A stretch of 64,000 nucleotides of DNA, from NCBI GenBank assembly GCA_947172415.1, contig OX359192.1, positions 2,234,501 through 2,298,500 on the forward strand, written 5' to 3'. The notes under the pieces are model-generated. The model saw only the letters and a list, made by a program, of their open reading frames with translations, was not told the origin of the DNA and searched no databases. Positions within the stretch are counted from its first letter, which is position 1. Each line of letters begins with the position of its first letter. Both the position numbers and the translations under genes were made by a program. Positions 34,901-49,900 of the stretch are shown here, piece after piece. The DNA comes from Chondrosia reniformis (Eukaryota; Porifera; Demospongiae; Chondrillida; Chondrillidae).

Positions 34901-37900
34901 GTGGATCCAGTGGATGACGTTGATGGTGAAACACCACTTTTTATTGCTTCACAGAGAGGAGATGTAGAAATGTGTCAACTACTAGTAAGAACAATCATAT
35001 TATTGTTATTGTTCATATTTAAGAGATATTCATATATATAGTGCATCTACGTACATATATATACAACATTTTCTTACTTTATGCTATTTCCTGAATGACC
35101 TTGTGTATTTATTTTTTCAAGAATAATCTAAAACAAGGCTGACGTCAATATTAACTAGTTTGGGACATGTTGGTCCGTAGACCATCCTCAGCTCGTTCTG
35201 CTGTGGTAAAACACTCAACTAGCTGTCCCATACTCATTTTGAAATGTAGAAATGAACCTCTACTCTATCACAACCATCTATTGTATCTTGCATGCCTCTT
35301 TGTGTGTCTTTGTGAACTTTATTGGGTGAGCCAGAAGCAAACCCCCATAATGGTTTGTAGGCTGCTGTTTCATGTATAGATATATATAGGTTATGTACGC
35401 CTGTTTAGCCACAGAGGGCTACGTAGGCTATGCAATGGCTTCCTTTGTCCCAGAAAGGCTGGTCTCTCTTACAATCTCATTCAAAGTGCGTCTATAGATG
35501 TATTTAATACTGTGAGATTGCAAGGCTCGCCCCAGAATGTGTACATTCTCCCAGTATCTTTGTATAATTATTCATCCTGTTGAGAATAAAGAAGGACAAG
35601 GAAGAAGATCTTCCTTGCCCTTATTGATTTCTTATCAATCAGTTAGTACTGTAGCTGAAATGTTTACTAGCTTCTCAGTCATGGTTACAAGTATCATATG
35701 TCCCGAGTGCCTTAGCAGGGAAAGGTATTTTGAGATTTCTATGAAGTTAGATTTCCTGCATGAATAGGCTTGAAACATTCTTAGGAGTTTCATTATTTGA
35801 CTCTGATTTTTACCCCAACCCCTCATGTCCCATGAGGAGCACAAATAAGCAAAAGGGTGGAACCAAAGTCTTTCTGGAATAGTTTGGTCTATCAGGATAT
35901 TGTAACCAAGAAATTAAAAATGTTCATACGGTACAGGTCAAAAGAAACTTGGCGATTTTTGCATTTTTCCGCTGTTGGACAATGCCACCGTCTGCAGTTG
36001 GCCACGCAGCTGTCTGAGGGTTTTTGAGAGAGCAACTGAGGAAAGCTGCAAGTGCGGAAATTTGCGTATACGTACGTACGTATACGTATGCGTACATGGT
36101 ATATAATGACGATTACAATTCGTAGTCTTGACTTTCCCCAAATCACGCTAGCAGTTTTTCCAGGAGCTACAGTTTCTTCTTTGATACTGTTTCTTGTTAC
36201 ATACAATCTTTTGCCAGCTGCCCTTCCTTCGATCCATTCTACCATAATTTTGCTTGCCATCTCATTCCTAATCGCTTCTTCTAATCGCAATGATTCATAA
36301 CGTCCAAATGCATGTAGGATATTACAGGATACTCATATTATTTAATTTGCCAATCAAAACTCTACGATAAAACACTGAGGTCCGCCGAAGGAATCTGTAA
36401 AAATCCTCAGAATATAGGTGTTAATTTGCGAATCTATACAAATTCCGAGGATTTTCACAGATTCTTTCGGCGGACCTCAGTGTTTTATCGTAGAGTTTTG
36501 ATTGGCGATTTACGTACGTACATAAATAATATGAATAATAATGATAATGAATAATACGTATGAGTTTCCAGTAATATACTATGCCATTAACTAAGTATCA
36601 AAGAGAAAGAATTGTGTCTCTCCATCTCCAAAATAAAGGGTCAGCATCCAATATTTTAAAAATTATAGCAATTGAAAGAATCTATACAACAAAGCAAACT
36701 GTTTTGAATACTCTAATTATTTTATTGTTGTCTACATACTTTCGTATTATTAATTCTGACGATACTTATACGTAGGTAAAGATCGAAATGCTCAACATAC
36801 GTACGTATCATTTTCTTCGTAGATTGCATGGCTTCCCTATCGACACCCTACGTACATACGTATTGTTCGTTTGTTTACAAACATCGCTGACGATACCTGC
36901 AGATGCTGATATGGCAAACCGCAAATGGCTGTACAGCAGTACGCAGAAAATTTGCGGATTCCCGTACAAACCCTTGCGGAAATCGCCAAGTTTCTTTTGA
37001 CCTGTACCGTATAATGCTAAGGGTGACAACAACCTGTGTTATATGACAATATCCTGTGAAACCAATTTTATTGGATAACTTGATCAAGTCTGGCTGTATC
37101 ATACTTACTATGTTAAATGTACTGTATAATGATATGTACTTAGACGTCACTTTGTTACATGTGGTAAATATACGTATATGTGGAGTGCCACCAGGAGAAA
37201 TCCCAGAAAATGACCATAGGTATTTATCAAATAAATGGCTGACATACGTATATACTCGATATGGTAAAAATGGGTATGGTATATTGATATTTTTAATTGA
37301 TCGTATATCCTTTGTAAAGAAGTGAATTTCTCACAAACTTGGTACACATGTTCTATAAGGGCCATATAGATGTTTGCTAAGAAAAAGTCTAAGGTACCTT
37401 TTGTGTGATTTCTACTGGCAACACTCACATATAGTGATGTGTACTATTATTTACAATGTATGTGTACATATATAGTACACGAGCAATATATCAGCTTACG
37501 TACATTGTATCACTCTTCAAAGTATACTTAATGAGTCTTATCTATGAAGACATCTTTTATATAGAAATAGCATACTTCCTTTGATTAGTTATCCAGAACA
37601 TTTGAGTGGTGTAGGCACATACATAGCTAACTAACTAAATGTTTCATGGACCTGTAGTTGCTGTATGGAGCTGATCTATTCAGACAGAATAAGAGGGGTG
37701 AAACAGCTTTGCAAATGGTATGTTTCAAGTGGTCGCATTATTTTGTAAATGTGAAATAGCATTGTAGTAGAACTTAAGACAGATTGGAACAAAGGTTTTC
37801 TTGTTTCTACCATTAACTGTAGCTACATGGAGAAGATATTCTGAAGTCTCATGAAAGTACAGTGAATTCTATTTCTTTAGCTATTAAGAACAGTCAAGTA

Positions 37901-40900
37901 AATAAGGTTTGTGCACACATTGTCTATCATGATAATTCTATGATGTTGTATACAGTTTATTGAAAGTATGGATTACACTGTACGTCTGTTGAAATGTTCC
38001 AACTCAGACCATGTGTACATATTCTGTTATGTGATACTTGTGTTCAGGTGAAGGAGCTGGTTTCATGGAGGAACGTCAACACAAAGCTACAGACTGAGGA
38101 AGGTCTCATCACTGACTTCATCCATTTAGCTGTGGAGAGCAATGAAGCAAGTGTTGTGAAGTACCTCCTTGAAGTTGGGGCTAATTTGAAGCACAGTGGA
38201 TCTAGCCAGCTCTTACTACACACAGCAATCAACAGAGAGGTATAATACTTATATTTAATAAGAGTGTTCTTGTCTTAATGTTTGCAAGCTTACATATATA
38301 CTTACACCTTAGTAATGTTATGTTTACAGCAGCTTTTGATAATGCCTGCAATAGAGTAATGTGGTAGTACCTATGGTGAACTCTATTTAACAGCTACATA
38401 TATAAATAGGCAGCATACAGTAGATGCTAATGTGTAATAGACTCCAGGTGTAATAGCTGACTACACGATGTGTGTTTTTATCAATATTTACAATATTAGC
38501 ATTACAGAGCAGACTCTATTTAAGTTTTTAACTGCTGTTTATGGAATGTTTTAATTTTGTAAGTATATATCATCATAAATGTTTTGAAGTACCTGGTAGA
38601 ATATGTAGATACGTAAAAAGTTTATTGTTATTATTTTATTGTAGGTATTAAATAACACATGTCTGTATATATGTACGTATATACGTAGGCATGTACAGTA
38701 CATGTCAGTATAAATACCACATATTCATACATGTTTGGTGTTAGTATATATAGTGTGTGTGTTGTATTGTTGACTGGAATCTTTCAAGGATTTTTAGTGT
38801 ACTACATTAATGCATTGGGTGTTCTTTTATATCAAGATCTCACTTTTAAATGAACTTATGTATATACTTATGTATTGGGTGTTCTGTTATCTCAAAATCT
38901 CATTAATAACGCAATTTAAATTAACTCATACTTTATATTATTTAGAATTTTGAAATTATTCAATTATTACTTCACTATAAATGTGACGTGAATGCAGTAG
39001 CTGAAAATGGCCAAACAGCACTGCATAAGGCCACACAGAAGGGAGACAAGAAGGTTGGTGAACTACGTATATGCTGGTGGTTTGAAGTCGTTTTCCATTC
39101 GACCATTTTCTATGTTATCAGTGACAATGGTTTGGTAAAATAACACATGGTAATCCCTTTATGGGAGGTGGCTTCAGCAGAGACAAACAAGTTCTGTTTT
39201 ATATCTGCATAATGAGTAATGTAAAAGTTGTTTATGTAATTTGATTGTTCAACAAATTTCATTAACCTTTTTTGCTTAATTGCTAACAAGTCAAATCAGA
39301 GCAGTAAGTACACATATGTTATAGACTAACAGTGCCGTATGTAACCATATACCAGACCATTGTACATGCATGCTAGTTTCTATCAATTTAACTATTTAAT
39401 TATTTAGTTATTTTAATGTAGTGGTTGTGGTGGGAAGCAACTAATTACCCTTATATCTGTGTCACATATGTACGTAAATACTAATAATTTCCCTACTACC
39501 TATATAGCAACTATTTTTTAGCTTTTAAGGATTTTTAGTGTACTGCATTAATTCATTGGGTGTTCTGTTATCTCAAAATCTCATTAATAACGCAATTTAA
39601 ATTAACTCTTACTTTATATCATTTAGAATTTTGAAATTATTCAATTATTACTTCACTATAAATGTGATGTGAATGCAGTAGCTGAAAATGGCCAAACAGC
39701 ACTGCATAAGGCCACACAGAAGGGAGACAAAAACGTTTGTGAACTATATGCTGGTGGTTTGTAGTTGTTTTCCATTCTACCATACAACAACCAAAGGAGT
39801 TTGATCTCTGTTGAGTTGTTTAGCAAATTATCATGACTTCCAAGTCTCTTAGTGTTGCCATGGTGATACAACAACCAAAGAGGTTTGATTCCTTCATCTA
39901 AGTTGAGTTGTTTTTAAACATAGCAAATTACGTATCATGAGCAGTTTTTAAATCTACATATATGGTACCATTCAGGAGGTCCTCTCAGTTAGCAAGCCCC
40001 TTTCAGTAGTGTAAGTAAAAGTTGTTCACATTCTTTACAAAGATTCAAAATGAAGCAGCACAATCCTGACTCCAAATTCATCTCTCCATCTTTTCCTGGG
40101 CCTCCCTCTGGGTCTCTTTCCTCCAAGTTTTACATTCCTTACATTCCTTACTCTGTTATTTAGCTACCATCAATCTTCATCACCAATCTCTTCAAGCCTC
40201 TCTCCTCCTCACCTGTGCTACCATTGCTGTCTGCTTTAATTTATCTCTTATGTACGTCTTATCTTCATTTCTCATTTCTGGAGAAAACTCCTGGAGTGGA
40301 AACATCCAGCAAGAAGATCCAATTAAAATGATCAAAAATGAGCAAACCTAATTGGTTTTCATTCTTTTTTAACTTCTCAAATGTCTATATCTAATGTACT
40401 AGTTAATACAAAAAATGTAATTTAAAGACTTTTTAATTGGCCCCATGCACAAGTAAGTTGTAGTAGACTAAAAAGTTGAACTATGTAAACAATATAATGG
40501 GTTTTGTTTGTGGAAATGTATTAATTGGGTGGGTATCTACGTATGTACGTAGGTAATACTTCTAATACTGTATAACAGTGTTATTGTATGTACATTACAT
40601 ATACGTAATTACTATACTAATGTTTCCTCTCTCCATGTCGTATGAATTGATGGCATGTGACTGTTAATGACAGCTGTTTATCTCACTTTGGTTGTAATGA
40701 TAAATTCTGATTTCTGACAATGCTTTGATTTAATATAGAAGGACAGCCACTGAACTTTGTATTTATGATTTTATCTTTCTTATGTTTGTTTACTTTAACT
40801 AGGTCAAAGTGGCAAAGTTGTTACTTGATCATCATTGTGAGGTCGATCCTGTGGATGAGGATGGTGAAACACCACTTTTTAAGGCTTCAAAGAGAGGAGA

Positions 40901-43900
40901 TGTAGAAATGTGTCAACTGCTAGTAAGAACAATCATATTAATGTTATTGTTCATATTTAAGAGATATTCATACATAGGTACATAAAGTGGTACTCTGTGC
41001 ACAACATTCTCTAACTACTAATTCCTGACAGACCTGGTCTGACATCATATTAACTAGTTAGCTTAAACCCCACACTATCTAGACAAACATCTATTTTCAA
41101 TTAAGTACAGTTAGAATCTAAGAGACTTACATAGTTGTTGGACTCTTTGTATGTTCAATCCCATCGGAGACCATCTTGCAGCCAGTATTTTCCCATTGAT
41201 TAGATACATTCTATTTATGGATCCAGGCAATGTTTTACTTCCTAATACCTTTTTTACATATATTCAGGGTAGTACTCTAATTGAAGTGATTTAGGTCTCA
41301 TAACTGTTTTAACTGAACCAATGTAATATCTACTCTTTATTACATTGTTGTGTTTTCTTTGACTCACTGATGTGTGAGTTATATATTCACATCCATTCCT
41401 CTTCTGACTATACTGTAAGTTACACTTTATATAATGGCCACAATTTCACTGTATGTATTCTGTGCTCAAACCAATAAGCCAGTTATAGTCAAAACATTGG
41501 CATTGTCTTAATTTATGTTTTATGTTTTGTTGAACAAGTTATAAGTCTCATCTGTGTTTAGACATTGTAAACATGTACAAGAAGTTTAAAATGTTAATGC
41601 TAAGGGTGATGTACATATTGAAAAGTACTCTACTCTATTGAAAGTTAGTTTTTATTCTATATCTATAGCTACACCATAGAGCTAAAGTCAACCAGAAGAG
41701 CATTGAAGGAAAGACACCTCTTCTAGTAGCATCTAATGTAAGTTGACTCTTATTGTGATTTCAATGTGTTTTACTTATGCACAATAGTGAGTTTAGTTTA
41801 TTCAAGTGCCTGGGATTCAACGTATAAAATTTGAAATAACCAGATTTTTGATATATATAGAATGATAGCAATTTAATATTTAAATCCTAAGAGAAACCAG
41901 TTGTATCAGAATTATTTAGTATGTCCAGTACTTCAAGTCACTCTGTGGCAGTCACTAAAACACTTAACTTCTAAATTTTTAATAATATTTTACTAATAAG
42001 AAGTCCTAAAGCAATTGAAGCAATTAAAGTTGGTTGACCAACCAGTATGTCAGTCTTAGGGTCATTTTAAGTCTGTATGCTTATTAAATTCATGATCATG
42101 TTGCTATTTCTTTTAAGCTGTATACTTTGTATACAAACTACATTTATACATATTCATCTTTCAAAATACATATGTACAGTATATGAGAAAATAATACGAA
42201 TCATAGGTTTTATAATGATTTGTACTTTGATATAAAAGAGTTTTATGATATAAACACACATTTTAGTTTACTAAGACAAGGTTTTAAGTACATTATTGAC
42301 TTTAAAGGTACAAGTATACCTAGGTCACAAATAAGTAAAACTGCTAATATATTGTATAACTTATAGTTGCTGTGTGTGTTTCCTGAACAATATTTTCTGA
42401 TTTCTGACAATGCTTTGATTTAATATAGAAGGACAGCCACTGAACTTTGTATTTATGATTTTATCTTTCTTATGTTTGTTTACTTTAACTAGATCAAAGT
42501 GGCAAAGTTGTTACTTGATCATCATTGTGAGGTGGATCCAGTGGATAAGGATGGTGAAACACCACTTTATAAGGCTTCATGGAAAGGAGATGTAGAAAGG
42601 TGTCAACTACTAGTAAGAACAATCATATTAATGTTATTGTTCATATTTAAGAGATATTCATACATAGGTACATAAAGTGGTACTTTGTGCACAACATTCT
42701 CTAACTACTAATTCCTGACAGACCTGGTCTGACATCATATTAACTAGTTAGCTTAAACCCCACACCATCTACACAATCATCTATTGTCAATTAGGTTCAG
42801 TTAGAAACTAAGAATCTTTCATAGTATATTCTGATGGAAGTCCAAGTCTGTGAGCTATAACTCCTTAGTCCATGACAATGATTGATTTTCAATGATGCCA
42901 TGCAGGTGACTAATTGATTTGCATATATACTGTTTTACCTTTTCCAGGGTATATCCAGAATATCCCCCACCATTAACCAGCCTATTGCCATGTTACTGGG
43001 GGTAGAATAGAAATATTTAAATATTTAGCCGTTAGCATTGCGTGTACCTTTTGAAAGCTATTTGTGAACAATATTTCATGGATATGTGATTTTATAGAAT
43101 GAAATCAGTTTCAATATTTAGGTAACGTCCAGCGTATAAAAACATTATGTAGTGTAATAATGAGTCCAATTCAATAAGATTTCATTTTTGATTAGTTAGT
43201 ACGGTAGGCGTCAAAAAAAAGTAAACGTTTCGTTCATTAAGACTAAGCCAGAACGGCGTACCGTTTTGTTTCGGCTTAGTCTTCAATTCGTCCCAAAGCG
43301 TTTTAGATCGTCCTTATTATAGGCCTACAAGATGAATAAAAACGATCAATCGTCTATTGCTTGCGTTCCGACGTAAGTTGTAAATTACTGTTAAACAAGT
43401 TAATACTTGTTTAGCTTACTTGTGAAATACTTGGACAATTGGACTATAATTAACACGAAGCGTTTCTCACATGCATGCGTTCCTACGCAAGACCGTTCCG
43501 CATGTTTTAGAAAGTACAGATGATTGTTTTTCAAAGACGATCGACTGTTGTGTATCGTCTTCACACAGTTTTCGTAGGAACAAAACGCCGTATAAACGAA
43601 ACGAAACGTTTACTTTTTTGACGCCTACCGTACATCACTTAGTATGTATGTTTTTGTTTCCCTCAGGGATATGTCTTATCAGAGTTTCACTGTAAATACA
43701 TATATGTTGTTAAAGGCTAATTCTGATAAGTCAGAAGGAGCTGTAATATACTTGTCATGGAGGTGACTTATCTTAGGTGGTAACAGTAATGTTTTAGTGT
43801 ACTGCATGGACTGACTCTTGTTAAGAGACTGTCTTGTAGACAGTACTTTCCCATTGAATAAAACTGTAGTAGATACATTTTATTTATGGATCCAGGCAAT

Positions 43901-46900
43901 TTTTACTTCCTAATACCTTCTTTACATACTGTATATTCAGGGTAGTACTGTAATTGAAGTGATTTGGTCTCATAACTGTTTTAACTGAAATAATGTAATA
44001 TCTACTCTTTATTTCATTGTTGTGTTTTCTTTGACTCACTGATGTGTAAGTTATATATTCACATCCATTCCTCTTCTGACTATACTGTAAGTTACACTTT
44101 ATATAATGGCCACAATTTCACTGTATGTATTCTGTGCTCAAACCAATAAGCCAGTTATAGTCAAAACATTGGCATTGTCTTAATTATGTTTTATGTTTTG
44201 TTGAACAAGTTATACGTAGGTCTCATCTGTGTTTAGACATTGTAAACATGTACAAGAAGTTTAAAATGTTAATGCTAAGGGTGATGTACATATTGAAAAG
44301 TACTCTACTCTATTGAAAGTTAGTTTTTATTCTATATCTACAGCTACACCATAAAGCTAAAGTCAACCAGACAGATACGACTGGCATGACACCTCTCCAT
44401 GTATTATCTAATGTAAGTTTACTCTTAATGTGATTTCAATGTGTTTTACTTATGCACAATAGTGAGTTTAGTTTATTCAAGTGCCTGGGATTCAACGTTT
44501 AAAATTTGAAATAACCAGAATTTTGAATTTTAAAGCATGATAGCAATTTAATATTTAAATCATAAGAGAAACAAGTTGTATCAGAATTATTTAGTATGTT
44601 CAGTACTTCAAGTCACTCTGTGCCTGTGGCAGCCACTAAAACACTTAACTTCTAATTGTTTAATGTTTAATCCTAAAGCAATTGAAGCAATTAAAGTTGG
44701 TTGACCAACCAGTATGTCAGTCTTAGGGTCATTTTAAGTCTGCATGCTTATTAAATTCATGATCATGTTGCTATTTCTTATAAGCTGTATACCTTGTATA
44801 CAAACTATGTATATACATTCATCTTTCAAAGTACGTATGTACAGTATATGAGAAAATAATGTGAATCATAGGTTTTATGCTGATACGTACTTTAATAAAA
44901 AGGAGTTTTATGATATAAACACACATTTTATAATTTTACTAAGACAAGGTTTTAAGTACATTATTGACTTTAAAGGTACATGTATACCTAGGTCACAAAT
45001 AAGTAAAACTGCTAATATATTGTATAACTAATAGTTGCTGTGTGTCTGTTTCCTGAACAATATTTTTAATTACTGTTCTGATGTGACACACTTAACCTCT
45101 CTGTATGAGGACTATGTTGTATGAATTAATGGCATGTGACTGTTAATAACAGCTGTTTATCTCACTTTGGTTGTAATAATAAATTCTGATTTCTGACACT
45201 GCTTTGATTTAATATAGAAGGACAGCCACTGAACTTTGTATTTATGATTTTATCTTTCTTATGTTTGTTTACTTTAACTAGGTCAAAGTGGCAAAGTTGT
45301 TACTTGATCATCATTGTGAGGTGGATCCAGTGGATGTGTATGGTGAAACAGCACTTTTTAAGGCTTCAAGGAGAGGAGATGTAGAAATGTGTCAACTACT
45401 AGTAAGAACAATCATATTAATGTTATTGTTCATATTTAAGAGATATTCATACATATCTACATAAAGTGGTACTCTGTATACAACATTCTCTCTAACTACT
45501 AATTCCTGACAGACCTGGTCTGACATCATATTAACTAGTTAGCTTAAACCCCACACCATCTACACAAACATCTATTGTCAATTAGGTATAGTTAGAATCT
45601 AAGAAACTTACATACATAGCTGTACTGGACTCTTTGTATGTTCAATCTCATCGGAGACCATCTTGCAGACAGTACTTTCCCATTGATTAGACACATTCTC
45701 TTTATGGATCCAGGCAATGTTTTACTTCCTAATACCTTCTTTACATATATTCAGGGTAGTACTGTAATTGAAGTGATTTGGTCTCATATCTGTTTTAACT
45801 GAACCCAATGTAATATCTACTCTTTATTTCATTGTTGTGTTTTCTTTGACTGACTGATGTGTGAGTTATATATTCACATCCATTCCTCTTCTGACTATAC
45901 TGTTAAGTTACACTTTATGTAATGGCCACAAGTTCACTGTATGTATTCTGTGCTCAAACCAATAAGCCAGATATAGTCAAAACATTGGCATTGTCTTAAT
46001 TTATGTTTTATGTTTTGTTGAACAAGTTATAAGTCCCATCTGTGTTTAGACATTGTAAACATGTACAAGAAGTTTAAAATGTTAATGCTAAGGGTGATGT
46101 ACATATTGAAAAGTACTCTACTCTACTGAAAGTTAGTTTTTATTCTATATCTACAGCTACACCATAAAGCTAATGTCAACAAGAAGGGATTTAATGACAT
46201 GACACCTCTCCATGTAGCATCTAATGTAAGTCGACTCTTAATGTGATTTCAATGTGTTTTACTTATGCACAATAGTGAGTTTAGTTTATTCAAGTGCCTG
46301 GGATTGGAAGTAAACTTTGAAATAACCAGAATTTTGAAATATAAAGAATGATAGCAATTTAATATTTAAATCCTAACAGTTGTACCAAAAGTATTTAGTA
46401 TGTCCAGTACTTCAAGTCACTCTGTGCCTGTGGCAGCCACTGAAATGCTTAACTTCTAAATTGTTTAATTTATAATAATATTTTACTAATAAGAAGTCCT
46501 AAAGCAATTGAAGCAATTAAAAAAAGTTGGTTGACCAACCAGTATATCAGTCTTAGGTCATTTTAAGTCTGTATGCTTATTAAATTCATGATCATGTTGC
46601 TATTTCTTATAAGCTGTACTTTGTGAACAAATTATGTATGTATGTATGTATTTGTATATACGTACGTAGTACCTGCATCTTTCAAAGTACATATGTACAG
46701 TATGTGAGTAAATAATGTGAATCATAGGTTTTATGGTGATACGTACGTACGGTAGGCGTCAAAAAAAAGTTAACGTTTCGTTTCGTTTATACGGCGTTTT
46801 GTTCCTACGAAAACTGTGTGAAGACGATACACAACGATCGATCGTCTTCGAAAAACGATAATCTGTACTTTCTAAAGCATGCGGAACGGTCTTGCGTAGG

Positions 46901-49900
46901 AACGCATGCATGTGAGAAACGCTTCGTGTTAATTATAGTACAATTGTCCAAGTATTTCACAAGTAAGCTAAACAAGTATTAATTTGTTTAACAGTAATTT
47001 ACAACTTACGTCGGAACGCAAGCAATAGACGATTGATCGTTTTTATTCATTTCGTAGGCCTATAATAAGGACGATCTAAAACGCTTTGGGATGAATTGAA
47101 GACTAAGCCAAAACAAAACGGTACACCGTTCTGGCTTAGTCTTTACGAACGAAACGTTAACTTTTTTTGACGTCTACCGTATAAGTAAAACTGCTAATAT
47201 ATTGTATAACTAACATTATCTATAGTTGCTGTGTGTATGTTTCCTGAACAATATTTTTAAGTACTGTTCTGATGTGACACACTTAACTTCTCTGTATGAG
47301 GACTATGTTGTATGAATTAATGATATGTGACTGTTAATGACAGCTGTTTATCTCACTTTGGTTGTAATGATAAATTCTGATTTCTGACACTGCTTTGATT
47401 TAATATAGAAGGACAGCCACTGAACTTTGTATTTATGATTTTATCTTTCTTATGTTTGTTTACTTTAACTAGGTCAAAGTGGCAAAGTTGTTACTTGATC
47501 ATCATTGTGAGGTGGATCCAGTGGATGAGTATGGTCAAACACCACTTTTTAAGGCTTCAGAGAGAGGAGATGTAGAAGTGTGTCAACTGCTAGTAAGAAC
47601 AATTATATTAATGTTATTGTTCATATTTAAGAGATATTCATACATAGGTACATAAAGTGGTACTCTGTGCACAACATTCTCTAACTACTAATTCCTGACA
47701 GACCTGGTCTGACATCATATTAACTAGTTAGCTTAAACCCCACACCATCTACACAAACATCTATTTTCAATTAGGTATAGTTAGAATCTAAGAAACTTAC
47801 ATACATAGCTGTACTGGACTCTTTGTATGTTCAATCTCATCGGAGACCATCTTGCAGACAGTACTTTCCCATTGATTAGACACATTCTCTTTATGGATCC
47901 AGGCAATGTTTTACTTCCTAATACCTTTTTTACATATGTTCAGGGTAGTACTGTAATTGAAGTGATTTGGGTCTCATATCTGTTTAAACTGAAACATTGT
48001 AATATCTACTCTTTATTACATTGTTGTGTTTTCTTTGACTCACTGATGTGTGAGTTATATATTCACATCCATTCCTCTTCTGACTATACTGTAAGTTACA
48101 CTTTATGTAATGGCCACAATTTCACTGTATGTATTCTGTGCTCAAACCAATAAGCCAGATATAGTCAAAACATTGGCATTGTCTTAATTTATGTTTTATG
48201 TTTTGTTGAACAAGTTATAAGTCCCATCTGTGTTTAGACATTGTAAACATGTACAAGAAGTTTAAAATGTTAATGCTAAGGGTGATGTACATATTGAAAA
48301 GTACTCTACTCTACTGAAAGTTAGTTTTTATTCTATATCTACAGCTACACCATAAGGCTAATGTCAACAAGAAGGGATTTAATGACATGACACCTCTCCA
48401 TGTAGCATCTAATGTAAGTCGACTCTTAATGTGATTTCAATGTGTTTTACTTATGCACAACATTATGTGTTTTACTTATGCACAATAGTGAGTTTAGTTT
48501 ATTCAAGTGCCTGGGATTCAACGTATAAAATTTGAAATAACCAGAATTTTGAAATATAAAGAATGAAGCAATTTAATATTTAAATCATAAGAGAAACCAG
48601 TTGTATCAGAAGTATTTAGTATGTCCAGTACTTCAAGTCACTCTGTGCCTGTGGCAGCCACTGAAATGCTTAAATTCTAAATTGTTTAATTTTTAATAAT
48701 ATTTTGCTAATAAGAAGTCCTAAAGCAATTGAAGTCATTAAAGTTGGTTGACCAACCAGTATATCAGTCTTCAGGTCATTTTAAGTCTGCATACTTATTA
48801 AATTCATGATCATGTCGCTATTTCTTATAAGCTGTATACTTTGTATACAAACTATGTTTATACACATTCATCTTTCAAAGTACGTATGTACAGTATATGA
48901 GAAAATAATGCAAATCATAGGTTTTGTGATGATATGTACTTTAATAAAACAAGTATTTCGGGTTTAGAAACTCGTGGTGCGGCAAATTAACTCGAACTAC
49001 TTGGCCACTTTGTTGGGATTTAATGTAAATATTCATAATCTTAACGATTGAGGACGCTTATGATGATGATTATATTGACTTTAAAGGTACAAGTATACCT
49101 AGGTCACAAATAAGTAAAACTGCTAATATATTGTATAACCTATAGTTGCTGTGTGTGTTTCCTGAACAATAAGTACTAGTTATTACACGTTCACAATGGC
49201 GTATTGCTTTTATGCAATATGCCATTGAGAGCGTGTAATAAGTGGTTTATCGCTAAATTAATCGCTCTACAAATGTGCCCATTACTGTAATTGACCTTTG
49301 TAAGTGCTGATTGATTTGCAATTAGTGTGTTTGTGTTGCTAGCTATACATGGAAGATGCGTGGAAACAGCCGCTTTAAACCCATATAAGGAGGTGTTAGG
49401 GGCACTTATATGTTACTGGCAGTGCTGGTAATCCTTAACCTGCACACCTTTCTCTTTGATGTTTGATGTCATCATGTGATAATTTTAATTACTGTTCTGA
49501 TGTGACACACTTAACCTCTCTGTTAGTGTATGAGGGCTATGTCGTATGAATTAATGGCATGTGACTGTTAATGACAGCTGTTTATCTCACTTTGGTTGTA
49601 ATGATAAATTCTGATTTCTGACAATGCTTTGATTTAATATAGAAGGACAGCCACTGAACTTTGTATATTTGTTTACTTTAACTAGATCAAAGTGGCAAAG
49701 TTGTTACTTGATCATCATTGTGAGGTGGATCCAGTGGATGACGTTGATGGTGAAACACCACTTTTCAATGCTTCAGAGAGAGGAGATGTAGAAAAGTGTC
49801 AACTACTAGTAAGAACAATCAGATTAATGTTATTGTTCATATTTAAGAGATATTCATACATATCTACATAAAGTGGTACTCTGTACACAACATTCTCTCT

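Larger units (their letters stand above)
30251..34984 (+). repeat. First ankyrin exon-pair array (alpha-beta-alpha-beta-alpha)
   Basis: Alpha exons at 30251, 33031 and 34862 encode V-K-V-A-(K/R)-LLLDH(H/Q)CEVDP to GDVEMCQLL. Beta exons at 32093 and 33913 encode LHHKANVN to TPLHV. An alpha-beta pair is 63-64 residues, two ankyrin repeats. The third alpha has no beta and joins the exon at 37658 (LLYGADLF), as the single alpha does in copy B. Introns between pairs are near-identical copies. Confidence 0.9.

Noticed and set aside
35892-36290. Minus-strand open frame in the left half of the Tc1-like relic
   Set aside because: It runs from outside the element across its inverted end and into it. 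No transposase motif was recognised, so it is probably chance.
47827-48153. Open frame in a module intron, similar frame at 51840-52169
   Set aside because: The intron is copied in every unit and the frame is broken in most of them. It lacks splice sites that fit the exons. It is a by-product of near-identical intron copies.
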